A program made the position numbers and the translations under genes. Below the pieces are notes generated by a model. The model searched no databases. It saw only the letters and a program-made list of their open reading frames with translations, and was not told the origin of the DNA. Positions 1 through 8,671 of a DNA stretch of 24,133 nucleotides are shown piece after piece. Within the stretch, counting starts at the first letter, position 1; each line of letters begins with the position of its first letter. Source of the stretch: CAZGZD01 sp964530005 (GTDB lineage Bacteria > Patescibacteriota > Microgenomatia > UBA1406 > GWC2-37-13); the NCBI GenBank assembly GCA_964530005.1, contig CAZGZD010000016.1, forward strand, positions 1 to 24,133, read 5' to 3'.

Positions 1-2
1 AA

Positions 3-155
3 AGATCCGACATCTGCGTAGTTCCGCGAGCCGGTATCGTATCAGAAAGCATGCTTGCCTATGTCATTGCCAAAAACTTACTTGAGAAATTTGGCGAAGA
101 TGCGCTTGAAGATATTCTGTCCTCATACAGCCTTTACAAGAAAAGACTCTCTTAG
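3..155 (+). CDS. aroC: Chorismate synthase, C-terminal fragment (5' end outside window)
   Basis: Reading frame 3 is open from the left edge to TAG at 153-155 and gives about 50 residues. It begins RSDICVVPRAGIVSESML and continues with a LLEKFG stretch. This matches the conserved C-terminal region of chorismate synthase, whose usual form is R(S/H)D-C-VP-AG-V-E-M followed by a helix ending in LLEKFGGDS. The enzyme makes chorismate from EPSP using reduced FMN, the last step of the shikimate pathway in the cytoplasm. Only the tail is present, so start and context are unknown. It converges on the penicillin-binding protein gene with a 14-base gap. The family call is strong, but the catalytic core is not visible. 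Confidence 0.85.
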   Translation, partial: RSDICVVPRAGIVSESMLAYVIAKNLLEKFGEDALEDILSSYSLYKKRLS

Positions 156-168
156 AAAGAGATGTCTT
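143..168 (-). terminator. Hairpin terminator between convergent aroC and PBP genes
   Basis: AAGAC-TCTCTT (143-153) pairs with AAGAGA-T-GTCTT (157-168). This makes an 11-bp stem with one bulged base and a 3-base loop. It spans the aroC stop codon and lies just past the PBP stop. Read on the minus strand, the stem is followed by TTTCTTG, a short U-rich tail, so it best fits termination of the minus-strand surface operon. On the plus strand the tail is poor. Confidence 0.45.
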
Positions 169-169
169 C

Positions 170-2650
170 TCAGTGAGGAAGAGGTGTGGGGGAGACTCGT
201 GGCACAAGCGGCTGGCCACATGGAGCTTTGCTTTCTGTCCCTGCAACAAAATATTCAGATTTACCACCATAACACTTCTTCTCAATCACATTAGCCGGCT
301 TGTTAAACCACTTATTATCTCCTCCATACTCTGTCAATAAATAGGTCATTACTCGACTCCAGATTGGTGCCGCCCCTGTAATACCTGATGCAAGTTGTTT
401 ATTCATTGGAGTATTGTCATTGTTTCCAACCCACACGGCAACCAAGAATTCTGGAGTATATCCTATTGTCCAGTTATCTTTCTTTTCATCAGTTGTACCT
501 GTTTTAACAGCTACTTTGTGTCCTGGTATCTCAAGTGCGGATCTATTGCCAAAAGCAGGTATGCGAGCTTGATTGTCAGATAAGATATCAGACAAAATAT
601 ATGTCACGTCCTCACCCAAAACTCTTGTCTTGGCAGGGGAGAGCTGACGAATTACTCTGCCCTGACCATTTTCAACACTTAAAAAAGGAGTTACATCGAC
701 CCTGTACCCACCATTTGCAAAGACTCCGAAAGAAGTTGCCATATCAATCATCTTCACGTCTGCCCCACCGAGCGTAATTGAGAGACCGTAGCCTGACGAC
801 TTATCCCATGTTGTAATTCCCATTCGTTTTGCCTGATCAACAAAATTCTGTACTCCAATTGTGTTAAGTGTTTTCACGGCTGGAATATTGTATGAGTTGG
901 CAAGTGCTGCTCGAAGTGGAATCACCCCATGAAAACGACCATCATAATTTACGGGTCTGTATGATTCGCTTTGGCTGATTGCAAATGTTATTGGAGCATC
1001 AACAATTGGAGTTGCAGCAGTATACCCTCGAGTGAGAGCCAACGAATACATAAGCGGCTTGATCGAGCTCCCTGGCTGCCTGAGCGCTGTTGTGACATTA
1101 AATGCTCCATCTGGTAGCTCAAAGTAGTCCCTCGATCCAACCATCGCTAAGATCTCACCTGTTGCTGGATGGGTGACTAAAATCGCTCCGTTGGTCACAT
1201 TAAGATTTTTTACCTTATCCAACTCTTCTTTAAGAATTCTTTCGGCTTGTTTTTGAATATCAAGATCAAGGGATGTCTTGACTCGCAGTCCCCCCTCCTC
1301 AACCTGTCGTACTCCATAGAGCTTAGCCAGCTCATCCCTTGCATAAAATACAAAGTGAGGTGCCTGAATTGTCGTATCTGGTGATTTGACAGCAATTTTT
1401 TTTGACTTGGCCTTATTGTATGTTGACAAGTTTATCTTGCCCTGAACATACATGGCATTCAATACATCATTACGCCTTTGCTCACTGAGCTTTGGGTTAG
1501 TATAAGGAGAATATCGACTTGGAGCTTGAGGAAGTCCAGCTAAAAATGCTGCCTCAGACAATGTAAGTTGTGATGCATGTTTCCCAAAATATCGCATTGC
1601 TGCCTCTTCAATTCCATAGGCTGATCCACCATACGGAACTTGGTTAAAATACATCTCCAGAATCTGTTGCTTGCTATAAAGGCGTTCTGCCCAAAGCGCA
1701 AGAATAATTTCTTTAATTTTTCTGTCAATCGTGCGCTCAGGTGTAAGAAGCGCTGTTTTTACAAGTTGTTGAGTGATGGTTGAACCACCCTGCAAGTCTC
1801 CCGTTGACACTGTATCTTTAAGTGCACGAGCAATTCCACCAAATACAGATACCCCTTTGTGATTAAAAAAATCCTTGTCTTCGATAGCAATAGTGGCATC
1901 AGTCACGTATGACGGAAGATTTTTGAGTTTCACTGGAGTTCTATTTTGATCATGGTAAATCTCGTATAGCACACGGTCATTTCGATCTAAAATATGAGAT
2001 GTCAGAGAGTAATTGATCTTTCCAATTGACTCCGGCGATGGAAGTGCTCTAACAAATGCATATCCTTGATAAAAAGAAAAGACTGTCGATGCAATAACAA
2101 TTCCAATAAAAAAGTAGCGAACTTTGATAGCAAGTAGAGAGAGTTTTTTTCTTTTTTTTGTTTTTCGAGATTTTTCTTTTTTTACTTTAGACTGTGTGTA
2201 TTTTTTTGTATATTGAAAGGTCAAGAATTTTGGCAGTTTTGGAATTTTTATCTTTAGAAATTTGAGCTTTATCGAGGATATTTTCTGACCAATACCTTGA
2301 AATCTTTTTATAATTGATTTGCGAGTTCGCGAAAGATAGGAGCTTAAGCTATATCTCTTCTCTATCTTAATCTTTTTCTTCTTCTTTTTTGACTTTGGAA
2401 TTACAGGAAATTTAATGGAACTTACTAATTTTTGAATCTGAGAGTGTATTTTTTGAGACGCACGAATAACAAAATTAATAAAAGACAGTACATAACGAAT
2501 GTATAAAAATCTTATAGTTCTAAATGGCAAAAATAAAACAAACTTTGTAGTTTCTCCTATATATATAAAGAAGTTGACTAGAAGAAAAAGAATGAAGATA
2601 AACACTCTGACTACTCTACCAGTATCAATCCCCTTTTTGGCCGAATTCAT
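170..2650 (-). CDS. Class A penicillin-binding protein (PBP1A-type bifunctional peptidoglycan synthase)
   Basis: 826 residues. It polymerises lipid II (glycosyltransferase GT51) and cross-links stem peptides (transpeptidase) outside the membrane. GT51 motifs are EDKDFF at 257-262, with E257 as the likely catalytic acid, and GGSTITQQ at 288-295. Transpeptidase motifs are SSIK at 528-531 (nucleophile S528), SYN at 586-588 and KTGT at 716-719, so both active sites look intact. Unusually, about 170 residues precede the membrane anchor at roughly 178-198. They contain hydrophobic stretches at about 14-62 and then a very Lys-rich region (84-170), so two extra membrane passes and a basic cytoplasmic loop are likely. 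The gene ends in TGA and is last of a four-gene minus-strand cluster, 35 bases after the sortase. The ATG start is the first in frame; no Shine-Dalgarno is seen. Confidence 0.95.
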   Translation of the reverse strand: MNSAKKGIDTGRVVRVFIFILFLLVNFFIYIGETTKFVLFLPFRTIRFLYIRYVLSFINFVIRASQKIHSQIQKLVSSIKFPVIPKSKKKKKKIKIEKRYSLSSYLSRTRKSIIKRFQGIGQKISSIKLKFLKIKIPKLPKFLTFQYTKKYTQSKVKKEKSRKTKKRKKLSLLAIKVRYFFIGIVIASTVFSFYQGYAFVRALPSPESIGKINYSLTSHILDRNDRVLYEIYHDQNRTPVKLKNLPSYVTDATIAIEDKDFFNHKGVSVFGGIARALKDTVSTGDLQGGSTITQQLVKTALLTPERTIDRKIKEIILALWAERLYSKQQILEMYFNQVPYGGSAYGIEEAAMRYFGKHASQLTLSEAAFLAGLPQAPSRYSPYTNPKLSEQRRNDVLNAMYVQGKINLSTYNKAKSKKIAVKSPDTTIQAPHFVFYARDELAKLYGVRQVEEGGLRVKTSLDLDIQKQAERILKEELDKVKNLNVTNGAILVTHPATGEILAMVGSRDYFELPDGAFNVTTALRQPGSSIKPLMYSLALTRGYTAATPIVDAPITFAISQSESYRPVNYDGRFHGVIPLRAALANSYNIPAVKTLNTIGVQNFVDQAKRMGITTWDKSSGYGLSITLGGADVKMIDMATSFGVFANGGYRVDVTPFLSVENGQGRVIRQLSPAKTRVLGEDVTYILSDILSDNQARIPAFGNRSALEIPGHKVAVKTGTTDEKKDNWTIGYTPEFLVAVWVGNNDNTPMNKQLASGITGAAPIWSRVMTYLLTEYGGDNKWFNKPANVIEKKCYGGKSEYFVAGTESKAPCGQPLVPRVSPTPLPH

Positions 2651-2668
2651 GGGCCTATTTTATCATCT

Positions 2669-2674
2669 ATTATA
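2669..2674 (-). promoter_or_regulatory. Possible -10 element upstream of the PBP gene
   Basis: A perfect TATAAT lies in the 35-base gap between the sortase stop and the PBP start, 18 bases before the ATG. No convincing -35 hexamer is found at 16-18 bases upstream. In AT-rich DNA this can arise by chance, so it is offered only as a possible internal promoter. Confidence 0.25.
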
Positions 2675-2685
2675 GGGTAAAACAA

Positions 2686-3447
2686 TTACAAATTAGTAGG
2701 AAGGCTTGTGAGTTTGCCTCGAAGAACAAGGCGATTCCAGTAAGTACCTGGGGGAACACACGTTACGAGTGTTATGTAAGAAGCATCATACCTCTGTTCA
2801 AGAATTGATACCTGCTCGGGCTTAATGACAAACATCTCATCAATCTGATACTCATAATCAAATCCATCGAAGTGGACAGTCACACGATCTCCCTTCTCCA
2901 AAGATGGCAAATAGGTAAATATACTTTTGTAGTCCTTGGGATTGTAAAGCTGGGGAAGAGTAGAATGACCAAAAATGGCTATATTCCCATACTCTCCGGG
3001 GTATGACGTAGGTAGATACTGAACAAGTCCTTGAGTAAGGTCTTCTCCCCCAACAAAAACTTTGGCGTGATCTATGCTGAGTTTTGGAATTGACAGTGAA
3101 TATTGCTTAATAGTAAGTTTTTTAGTCGATCTTGTATTTTTAGATAAGCTTTTTGTTGCATCTGGAAACCAAAGGCTCGCCTGAGTAAAGTCTCTCAAAT
3201 TATTAGAATATGGAGAATAACTTCCAACTGAATTACTGACAGAAGATGGGGTCATAGCAGAGACGCTTGGTATTGGAGCTATAAACTCACGCTTTATAAA
3301 CAGCCGAGAGTACACTTCAAATGCCACAACGGGATAGAATGACCAAAAAAGAAGAAATGCCCCCATTGTAAGAACAATATATGAGGTCATACTAACTACG
3401 CGCTTTTTGACAGAATTTTTTTCCTTAACGTATGTATAGAGCGACAT
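2686..3447 (-). CDS. Sortase family transpeptidase
   Basis: 253 residues. Sortases cut a C-terminal sorting motif in secreted proteins and join them to the envelope or to each other. An N-terminal membrane segment at about 22-45 anchors the protein, and a Ser/Pro-rich linker (about 57-105) leads to the catalytic barrel. The catalytic triad is visible: H161 in IFGHST, C230 in TLVTC (the TLxTC sortase signature) and R239 in WNRLVLRGK. The single N-terminal anchor is compatible with class D/E-like enzymes, but I cannot fix the class. No protein encoded in this window ends in an LPxTG-type sorting signal, so the substrates lie elsewhere. It sits 4 bases after the fusion gene upstream and 35 bases before the PBP, which fits co-expression with wall synthesis. 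Confidence 0.92.
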   Translation of the reverse strand: MSLYTYVKEKNSVKKRVVSMTSYIVLTMGAFLLFWSFYPVVAFEVYSRLFIKREFIAPIPSVSAMTPSSVSNSVGSYSPYSNNLRDFTQASLWFPDATKSLSKNTRSTKKLTIKQYSLSIPKLSIDHAKVFVGGEDLTQGLVQYLPTSYPGEYGNIAIFGHSTLPQLYNPKDYKSIFTYLPSLEKGDRVTVHFDGFDYEYQIDEMFVIKPEQVSILEQRYDASYITLVTCVPPGTYWNRLVLRGKLTSLPTNL

Positions 3448-3451
3448 AAAA

Positions 3452-5542
3452 TTAGTTGTACAAAATACTTACCTTAATATTTTTTTTAAAAAGTGGTGTG
3501 ATATTTTTCATAAATGGCAATGGATGTCGTATTTCAAACTCGATACCTGTTAGTTTGTATTCTTTTTTCAGAGTATTTGAAAGTCCAGATGTGGTCTTCA
3601 TCGCTGAATTCAAAGCGACACTATTTGAATCGATATCTGGAGCTATTTTTGCCTCCGCATTCACCTTAATTGTATATTTTTTACCCGTCTTTTGCGCACT
3701 CAAAATTTGATAACGGATCTTATCCTCCGGTAAGGTTAAACCTGGCCTTACCTCCGGCTTTAGTTCATTCTTTAGGATTGAGTACATATCTTTATCATTA
3801 TAAGAATAGCTCGTTATCGCAATTTCAGATTTCAACTCTACTTGTGAAGCCTCTTCTCCAACTTCAGCAGTCGCGACTTCTTTTACTGTTTTAAGTTCTG
3901 TAATAGAAGTAATGAATTTTCTTTCAGATACATTTCTCGAGCTTACTTTTTTACTCAGAGAATTTTTTGCCTCGGCAGTAGCCTTCTTTTTAAGATCTTC
4001 AATATCTGCTCTCGATACTGTCGTAATTTGCTTTTTTATTCCTCCTGAAAAAGCCGAATCATTTTTACCAATAACATCTGCAGATTCCCCATTTATGTTA
4101 AATTTTGTGTTTGCCGATAGATTACCCTCAGTCCCAATGTCGCGTGCCACGACTGAGACTTTTGCTGTACTTGGAGAAGGAGAGGAAGCGTCTCCAGAGG
4201 CAGAAGCTATCTTGACGGCATCATCTATAGTGAATTGCACCCCATTGGATGAGGTGATTGCTGTACCTTTTTCGAATGTCTTACTTTCTGACAAATTACT
4301 ATTATAGATAGTGATTGTGCCCTTTGCTTTTTCTCCCACATCCTTCTTTCCTGTCGTACTTTTTGAATTCTTTATATCAATTTTTTCAATATTTTCAGTT
4401 ATTAGTAGATTATTTTTACCAGTGGTAGAAAAAACTGCATCTACCATGATCTTTTTATTAATATCTTGTGAAGGAAGATACAACGTAATTTGAGCGGTAT
4501 GGAAAAAATACTCTAAAACAAAAAAACTCAGAACAATGAGGAATATTCCAATTAAAGGTAAGAGGGGGAATGGAGTTTTTTTTATAAAAACTTTAAGTTG
4601 TTTGCGAAATTTTTCATATATTGTTGATATTGAAGGAATTCCTTTCGATTTTTGGACTACTTGTTGATTTTGTTGACCACTGTGCTCTGGATGCGGCTCC
4701 TGAATTTGAGCATATTCTGGTTGCAATCGTTCCTGTACCTCATCACCTATGACAAAGCCCATGACTTCTTTTTTCTGATTCTGTAAATGAGGAGTTTCTG
4801 ATTCAACTCTTGTCATCTCTCTGGCAAATGACTCTATAAAACTTTCGATAAGAACGTGCTCTTGGATTACTTCTATTTTGGGAATCTGAATAAATAAATC
4901 TTCACGCCATGTGTGAGTCACAATCCCACTAGACTCAACACTAAGGTCTTTAGACGCATAAAGTATTATTCGCGATGGAAGAATCGTTTGCTTACGAATA
5001 TGCTCAAATGCAGGGGTAATGTCCTGAATAAAATTGTCACTTCGCACAACACTTTCGCCACTCACATGCCTACCTCCTTTATAGACGTAGATCCCTATGC
5101 TTTTTTTTGTGAACTCCAAAATAATTCCATTAAGTGGGGCAGTATCTCTGGATTGAAAGTGTTGAGTAAGCGCATCTTGCGCTTCAATATAACCAAGCGC
5201 TTGAAGATCTAAATCTTTAGTAATCTTCTTAATCTTTTCAAAATATGGTTTTTTTACTTCTTTTTTTTCACGATCAATCAGATCTGAGTAAACAAAGAAA
5301 ATTGTTTCATTGGGTGCAAATTTAGACTTGTTTTCAAGCCTGTACAATACCTCATCTATATCTTCAGTCAAATTTTCCCACTCGTTGGTATATGTGAACT
5401 GCTCCTGCCCAATAATATGAAATTTTCTCTCACCTTCTATTTTAAAATGCAAAGCTATTCCTTCTGAATCACGAAGATATAGACCAAGATAAACGCCTGA
5501 TGTTGCTTTTTTCTTGTCAAAGAATTTTTGTAGAATATTCAT
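3452..5542 (-). CDS. Membrane protein: actin-like (PilM/FtsA-type) N-domain, TM helix, baseplate-J-like outer domain
   Basis: 696 residues, function not established. Residues about 15-245 look like a degenerate actin/hexokinase-fold domain of the PilM/FtsA kind. They contain paired strand-like blocks (GVYLGLYLRDSEGIALHF; then about 138-165 with NGIILEF and SIGIYVYKGG) and a late IILYASKDL segment, but the classical phosphate-binding loops are weak. A Gln/Glu-rich linker (about 265-300) leads to one TM helix at 326-347. The outside part at about 400-510 has GTITIYN, then FEKGTAITSSNGVQF, then ARDIGTEGNLSA, resembling the baseplate J/gp47 beta domain. A charged helical and beta C-terminus follows. 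The gene lies 30 bases after the solute-binding protein and 4 before the sortase. It may link a cytoplasmic scaffold to a surface structure; that is inference. Confidence 0.7.
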   Translation of the reverse strand: MNILQKFFDKKKATSGVYLGLYLRDSEGIALHFKIEGERKFHIIGQEQFTYTNEWENLTEDIDEVLYRLENKSKFAPNETIFFVYSDLIDREKKEVKKPYFEKIKKITKDLDLQALGYIEAQDALTQHFQSRDTAPLNGIILEFTKKSIGIYVYKGGRHVSGESVVRSDNFIQDITPAFEHIRKQTILPSRIILYASKDLSVESSGIVTHTWREDLFIQIPKIEVIQEHVLIESFIESFAREMTRVESETPHLQNQKKEVMGFVIGDEVQERLQPEYAQIQEPHPEHSGQQNQQVVQKSKGIPSISTIYEKFRKQLKVFIKKTPFPLLPLIGIFLIVLSFFVLEYFFHTAQITLYLPSQDINKKIMVDAVFSTTGKNNLLITENIEKIDIKNSKSTTGKKDVGEKAKGTITIYNSNLSESKTFEKGTAITSSNGVQFTIDDAVKIASASGDASSPSPSTAKVSVVARDIGTEGNLSANTKFNINGESADVIGKNDSAFSGGIKKQITTVSRADIEDLKKKATAEAKNSLSKKVSSRNVSERKFITSITELKTVKEVATAEVGEEASQVELKSEIAITSYSYNDKDMYSILKNELKPEVRPGLTLPEDKIRYQILSAQKTGKKYTIKVNAEAKIAPDIDSNSVALNSAMKTTSGLSNTLKKEYKLTGIEFEIRHPLPFMKNITPLFKKNIKVSILYN

Positions 5543-5572
5543 AGTTAGTTGGTTTGTTTATCTATACAATCA

Positions 5573-7249
5573 TTATGGTTGGATGATCTCAAATCTTCCC
5601 AGAATTTCATCTATTCCCTCTTTTGCGGTCTTCAAGGCACTGTCATATGCATCCCCTTGCGAAGTTGCGGTAATTGCTTTTTCAATATACTTATTGATTC
5701 CATCATTCAGTCCACTATCTCCATCAAATGTTACAGATATAGTTGGAATTGAAGCGAAGACAGAAGCCTGTGTAATCACAGGTCCTAAGTATGGATCATT
5801 TTTTAATGACGAACCCAGGTCAACTCTTGAGTACGGCTCTCCAAATAGATTATGAGCCTTGACTTCATTCTCATAAAGTTTTGTCATATTCTCTTTTTGA
5901 GATAAAAACTGAAGAAACTTCCAGGCTTCCTTTTGATTTTTGCTGTATTTTGAGACTCCCTCAACCCAATATGAAGCAACAGAGATGGGTTGACTGCCAG
6001 GCAGAACTGGCACTGGAGCAACCTTTAGTTGAAGATCCGGATTGGCTGTTTTTATCTCAAGAATTCTCCATGAGGGAACAATGATCATAGCTACTTTTTC
6101 TTGTGTAAATGCAGTAAGCGAATTTGGCATCTGTTCATCCCATACATTTTTTGGTGGTACACCATTTGCCTCTGCAAATCCTCGATAGGCCTGAAGAGCT
6201 CCAGCCGCTTCCTTACTATCGAGTTTTGTAATATCTGCGGCTCCATTCTGCACTAAAAAGAGTCCGAAAATATCTGAAAAATGATCAATATTATTTGCAG
6301 TACCAAGAGCAATCCCTGATGTAATTATTCTGTTTGTCTTATCCTTAACGGTCAATTGTCCGGCCATTGTCGTAATATCCTCCCAACTTACAGGCGCTCT
6401 TGATAGTCCTGCTTTTTTAAAAAGATTGTCATTGTAAAGCAGGACCAATCCATCAATCATTAAGGGGATACCGAAATACTGATTCTCGACCTTAAGGTCT
6501 TTCTGATGAATTGGATAAAATGTCTGTTCAAATTCCTCATTACTAAGGACAGTCCTATCAATCGGAGCAACAATCTCTTTTATTTCAGGTATCCATGTAT
6601 TATGGAATCTAAAAATATCTGGACCAATCCCCTTTTTTCCTTGCGTGAGTAATTTCTCTCGATATTCCTGTGGAGTTTTCTTCTCATATACGATTGATAC
6701 ATTGGGATTTTTGGTCTTATACTCTTTAATAAGTGGTTCATAGACGCTTTTTTCTTCCCACAATCCCCAGTAAACAAGTTTTACATCCTGCTTTTTCCTT
6801 CCAAATAAAAGCCCGAGAAGAATAATCAATATAAAAAAGAAAAAAAATACTCCACCCACCAGAATAAATAATTTCCCACGATTATCACCCAATAAACTAC
6901 TAAGCGGAGATTTATCCGATTGTACAGATACTGGATCTGCTGGCGGCTGAGTTAAGCCACCACCTTGTACCTCAGAACTTGAGTCCGGGGTTAAGACATC
7001 CGCTTCGACCTCCTCTGGCCTCAATTCGGTCTGTTCAATTTGAAGATTATCTACATTTTCGTATTGGGGATTTTCTACTTCTGATTTAAAGATCGGTCGA
7101 GAATCACTGAATTTTGCTTCACTCGCCTCAGGCTCGATAGTCGGAGACATAGATTCTTCCAGCTGATCTGGAAGTGGGGTGGATGCACTAGTCTCAGAAG
7201 ATGGAGACTCAGGTTGATTATGCGCACCGTTTATCTTATCATCAGTCAT
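5573..7249 (-). CDS. Membrane-anchored extracellular solute-binding protein (family 1)
   Basis: 558 residues. Residues about 155-555 form a bacterial periplasmic-type (MalE/UgpB-like, family 1) binding fold. It starts KLVYWGLWEEKSVYEPLIKE and continues with a GPDIFRFHNTWI block, typical of carbohydrate-binding components of ABC importers. There is no signal peptide or lipobox. Instead a TM helix at about 127-150 follows a roughly 125-residue acidic, Pro/Ser/Glu-rich N-terminus that should be cytoplasmic. No ABC permease or ATPase gene is in the window, so import cannot be assumed. The ATG at 7249 is 6 bases from the start of the divergent VanW gene; M34 is a possible later start. It is first of the surface cluster. 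Ligand unknown. Confidence 0.85.
   Translation of the reverse strand: MTDDKINGAHNQPESPSSETSASTPLPDQLEESMSPTIEPEASEAKFSDSRPIFKSEVENPQYENVDNLQIEQTELRPEEVEADVLTPDSSSEVQGGGLTQPPADPVSVQSDKSPLSSLLGDNRGKLFILVGGVFFFFFILIILLGLLFGRKKQDVKLVYWGLWEEKSVYEPLIKEYKTKNPNVSIVYEKKTPQEYREKLLTQGKKGIGPDIFRFHNTWIPEIKEIVAPIDRTVLSNEEFEQTFYPIHQKDLKVENQYFGIPLMIDGLVLLYNDNLFKKAGLSRAPVSWEDITTMAGQLTVKDKTNRIITSGIALGTANNIDHFSDIFGLFLVQNGAADITKLDSKEAAGALQAYRGFAEANGVPPKNVWDEQMPNSLTAFTQEKVAMIIVPSWRILEIKTANPDLQLKVAPVPVLPGSQPISVASYWVEGVSKYSKNQKEAWKFLQFLSQKENMTKLYENEVKAHNLFGEPYSRVDLGSSLKNDPYLGPVITQASVFASIPTISVTFDGDSGLNDGINKYIEKAITATSQGDAYDSALKTAKEGIDEILGRFEIIQP
7214..7242 (+). promoter_or_regulatory. Promoter for the VanW-type gene
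   Basis: TTGATT (7214-7219) and TATCAT (7237-7242) are separated by exactly 17 bases. They match the sigma-70 consensus at 4/6 and 5/6 positions. The ATG follows 13 bases later, implying a very short leader. The site lies inside the 5' coding part of the divergent solute-binding protein gene. Confidence 0.45.
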
Positions 7250-7277
7250 ACAATAATGTTAGCAAAACTCACGTCAA
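7250..7277 (-). promoter_or_regulatory. Possible promoter for the minus-strand surface cluster
   Basis: On the minus strand TTGACG (7272-7277) is followed after 16 bases by TATTGT (7250-7255), matching the consensus at 5/6 and 4/6 positions. The -10 directly abuts the annotated ATG at 7249. Transcription would therefore start inside the first codons, and this promoter would imply use of a later start such as M34. It overlaps the start of the divergent VanW gene. Confidence 0.25.
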
Positions 7278-8662
7278 AACACACCCGCTTTGTCAAACAC
7301 GCTCTTTTCGTATTTCTTGCCACTCTTCTTATTTTTATAATATGCTTTTTTGCATATTTTTTCAAAAAAGACAGTGAATATACTTCTCGTATTTATCCAA
7401 ACATCTACCTTGACAATGTCAACATAGGCGGAAAAACTGCTGACGAAGCTGAAGAGATCATAAATCAAAAAGAAGTCTCAACCGCAAATACTGAGCTAAC
7501 AGTTCATTTTAAGGAAGAAATTATCGCAACATTCTCCGCAAGCACGTTGGGTGTAAAAAGGAATACGCCAGCAACAATCGCCCAAGCATACTCCATCGGA
7601 CGTGAAAAATCTCCAAAAAAAAGACTTTATACAAAATTCATGACACTTTTTAACTTAAAAAAAATAAATTTTGCGACCCAGATTGATTATAATCAAAAAC
7701 CACTTATAAACTTCATAGCTCAATCAAAAAAAGCATATAATGCTGACCCTCAAAATGCTCTTTTTGAGTTTGATAATGGTCGCGTCAAAAGCTTTAAGCA
7801 AGAAAAGAAGGGATACAGGATTGATGAAAAATCCTTTTTAAAAGAAGCAGATAAAGCGATAAACTCGCTTTCAAAAAAACAAATAGTACTCCGTGGGCAA
7901 GAAATTGAGCCGGATATTACACTTTCTGAGGCTAATAATCTTGGAATTGAAGAGCTAATTGGTGAGGGCAAATCTGACTTTGCTGGATCTCATCCAGAAC
8001 GCATACATAATATCACAGTTGCCGCATCCAGATTTAACGGGGTACTTATTCCAACCAACTCAGTTTTATCATTTGATCAGACGGTTGGAGATATCACGAC
8101 AACAACTGGCTTTGTTCAGGCATATGTAATCCAAAATGGCAAGACTGTGGTTGTTGTTGGTGGGGGTTTTTGCAATTTTTAAACTATTTTTTTCCGCGCA
8201 TATTTAAATACTGGCCTAAATATTCTTCACCGAACACCAACCGCATATCGTGTTGGATACTACGAAAACGACTCTAAACCCGGTCTTGATGCGACGATAT
8301 TTTATCCCACAGTAGATTTAAAGATCAAAAATGATACACAAACGCACATATTAATACAGACCGAGATTATTCCTGGAACAACTCAACTCTATTTTAGATT
8401 ATATGGAAAAAAAGACGGTAGACAGGTCTACCTATCCCAACCAACGCTATATGACCAACAACCTCCACCGCCTACAAAATATCAGGATGATCCAACGCTT
8501 AAACGCGGACAGACCAAGCAGGTTGATTTTGCTGCATGGGGAGGGAAAACTAACTTTGAGTACAAAGTAACTAAAAGTAATGGGCAGGTAAGCTTTGAAA
8601 AGAATTTCTACTCCAACTTTCGCCCATGGCAGGCTGTGTATCTTGTCGGGACTGCTGATTAG
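7256..8662 (+). pseudogene. VanW family protein with PG-binding-like N-domain, interrupted by in-frame TAA
   Basis: The frame is open from ATG 7256 to TAA 8180-8182 (308 residues) and continues in the same frame to TAG 8660-8662 (159 more). A TM helix lies at about 15-36. Residues about 45-240 resemble the peptidoglycan-binding (PG_binding_4) repeats that precede VanW domains, including YLDNVNIGGKTADEAEE. The VanW domain starts near 250 with NITVAASRFNGVLIPTNSVL. The signature normally reads GGGxCQxATTxFRA; here it is GGGFCNF-stop-TIFFRA. The rest, LNTGLNILHRTPTAYRVGYY and GLDATIFYP, is well conserved, and the C-terminus ends FYSNFRPWQAVYLVGT. So it is one gene with a nonsense codon, or a local sequence error. 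Start M15 of the longest frame is preferred because the promoter and TM fit it. VanW biochemistry is unknown; envelope location is likely. Confidence 0.85.
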
Positions 8663-8671
8663 AATGAGGCG

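Noticed and set aside
3456..4493. Several plus-strand open frames opposite the 696-residue gene
   Set aside because: They are antisense shadows of a clear minus-strand coding region and show no recognisable family, RBS or promoter.
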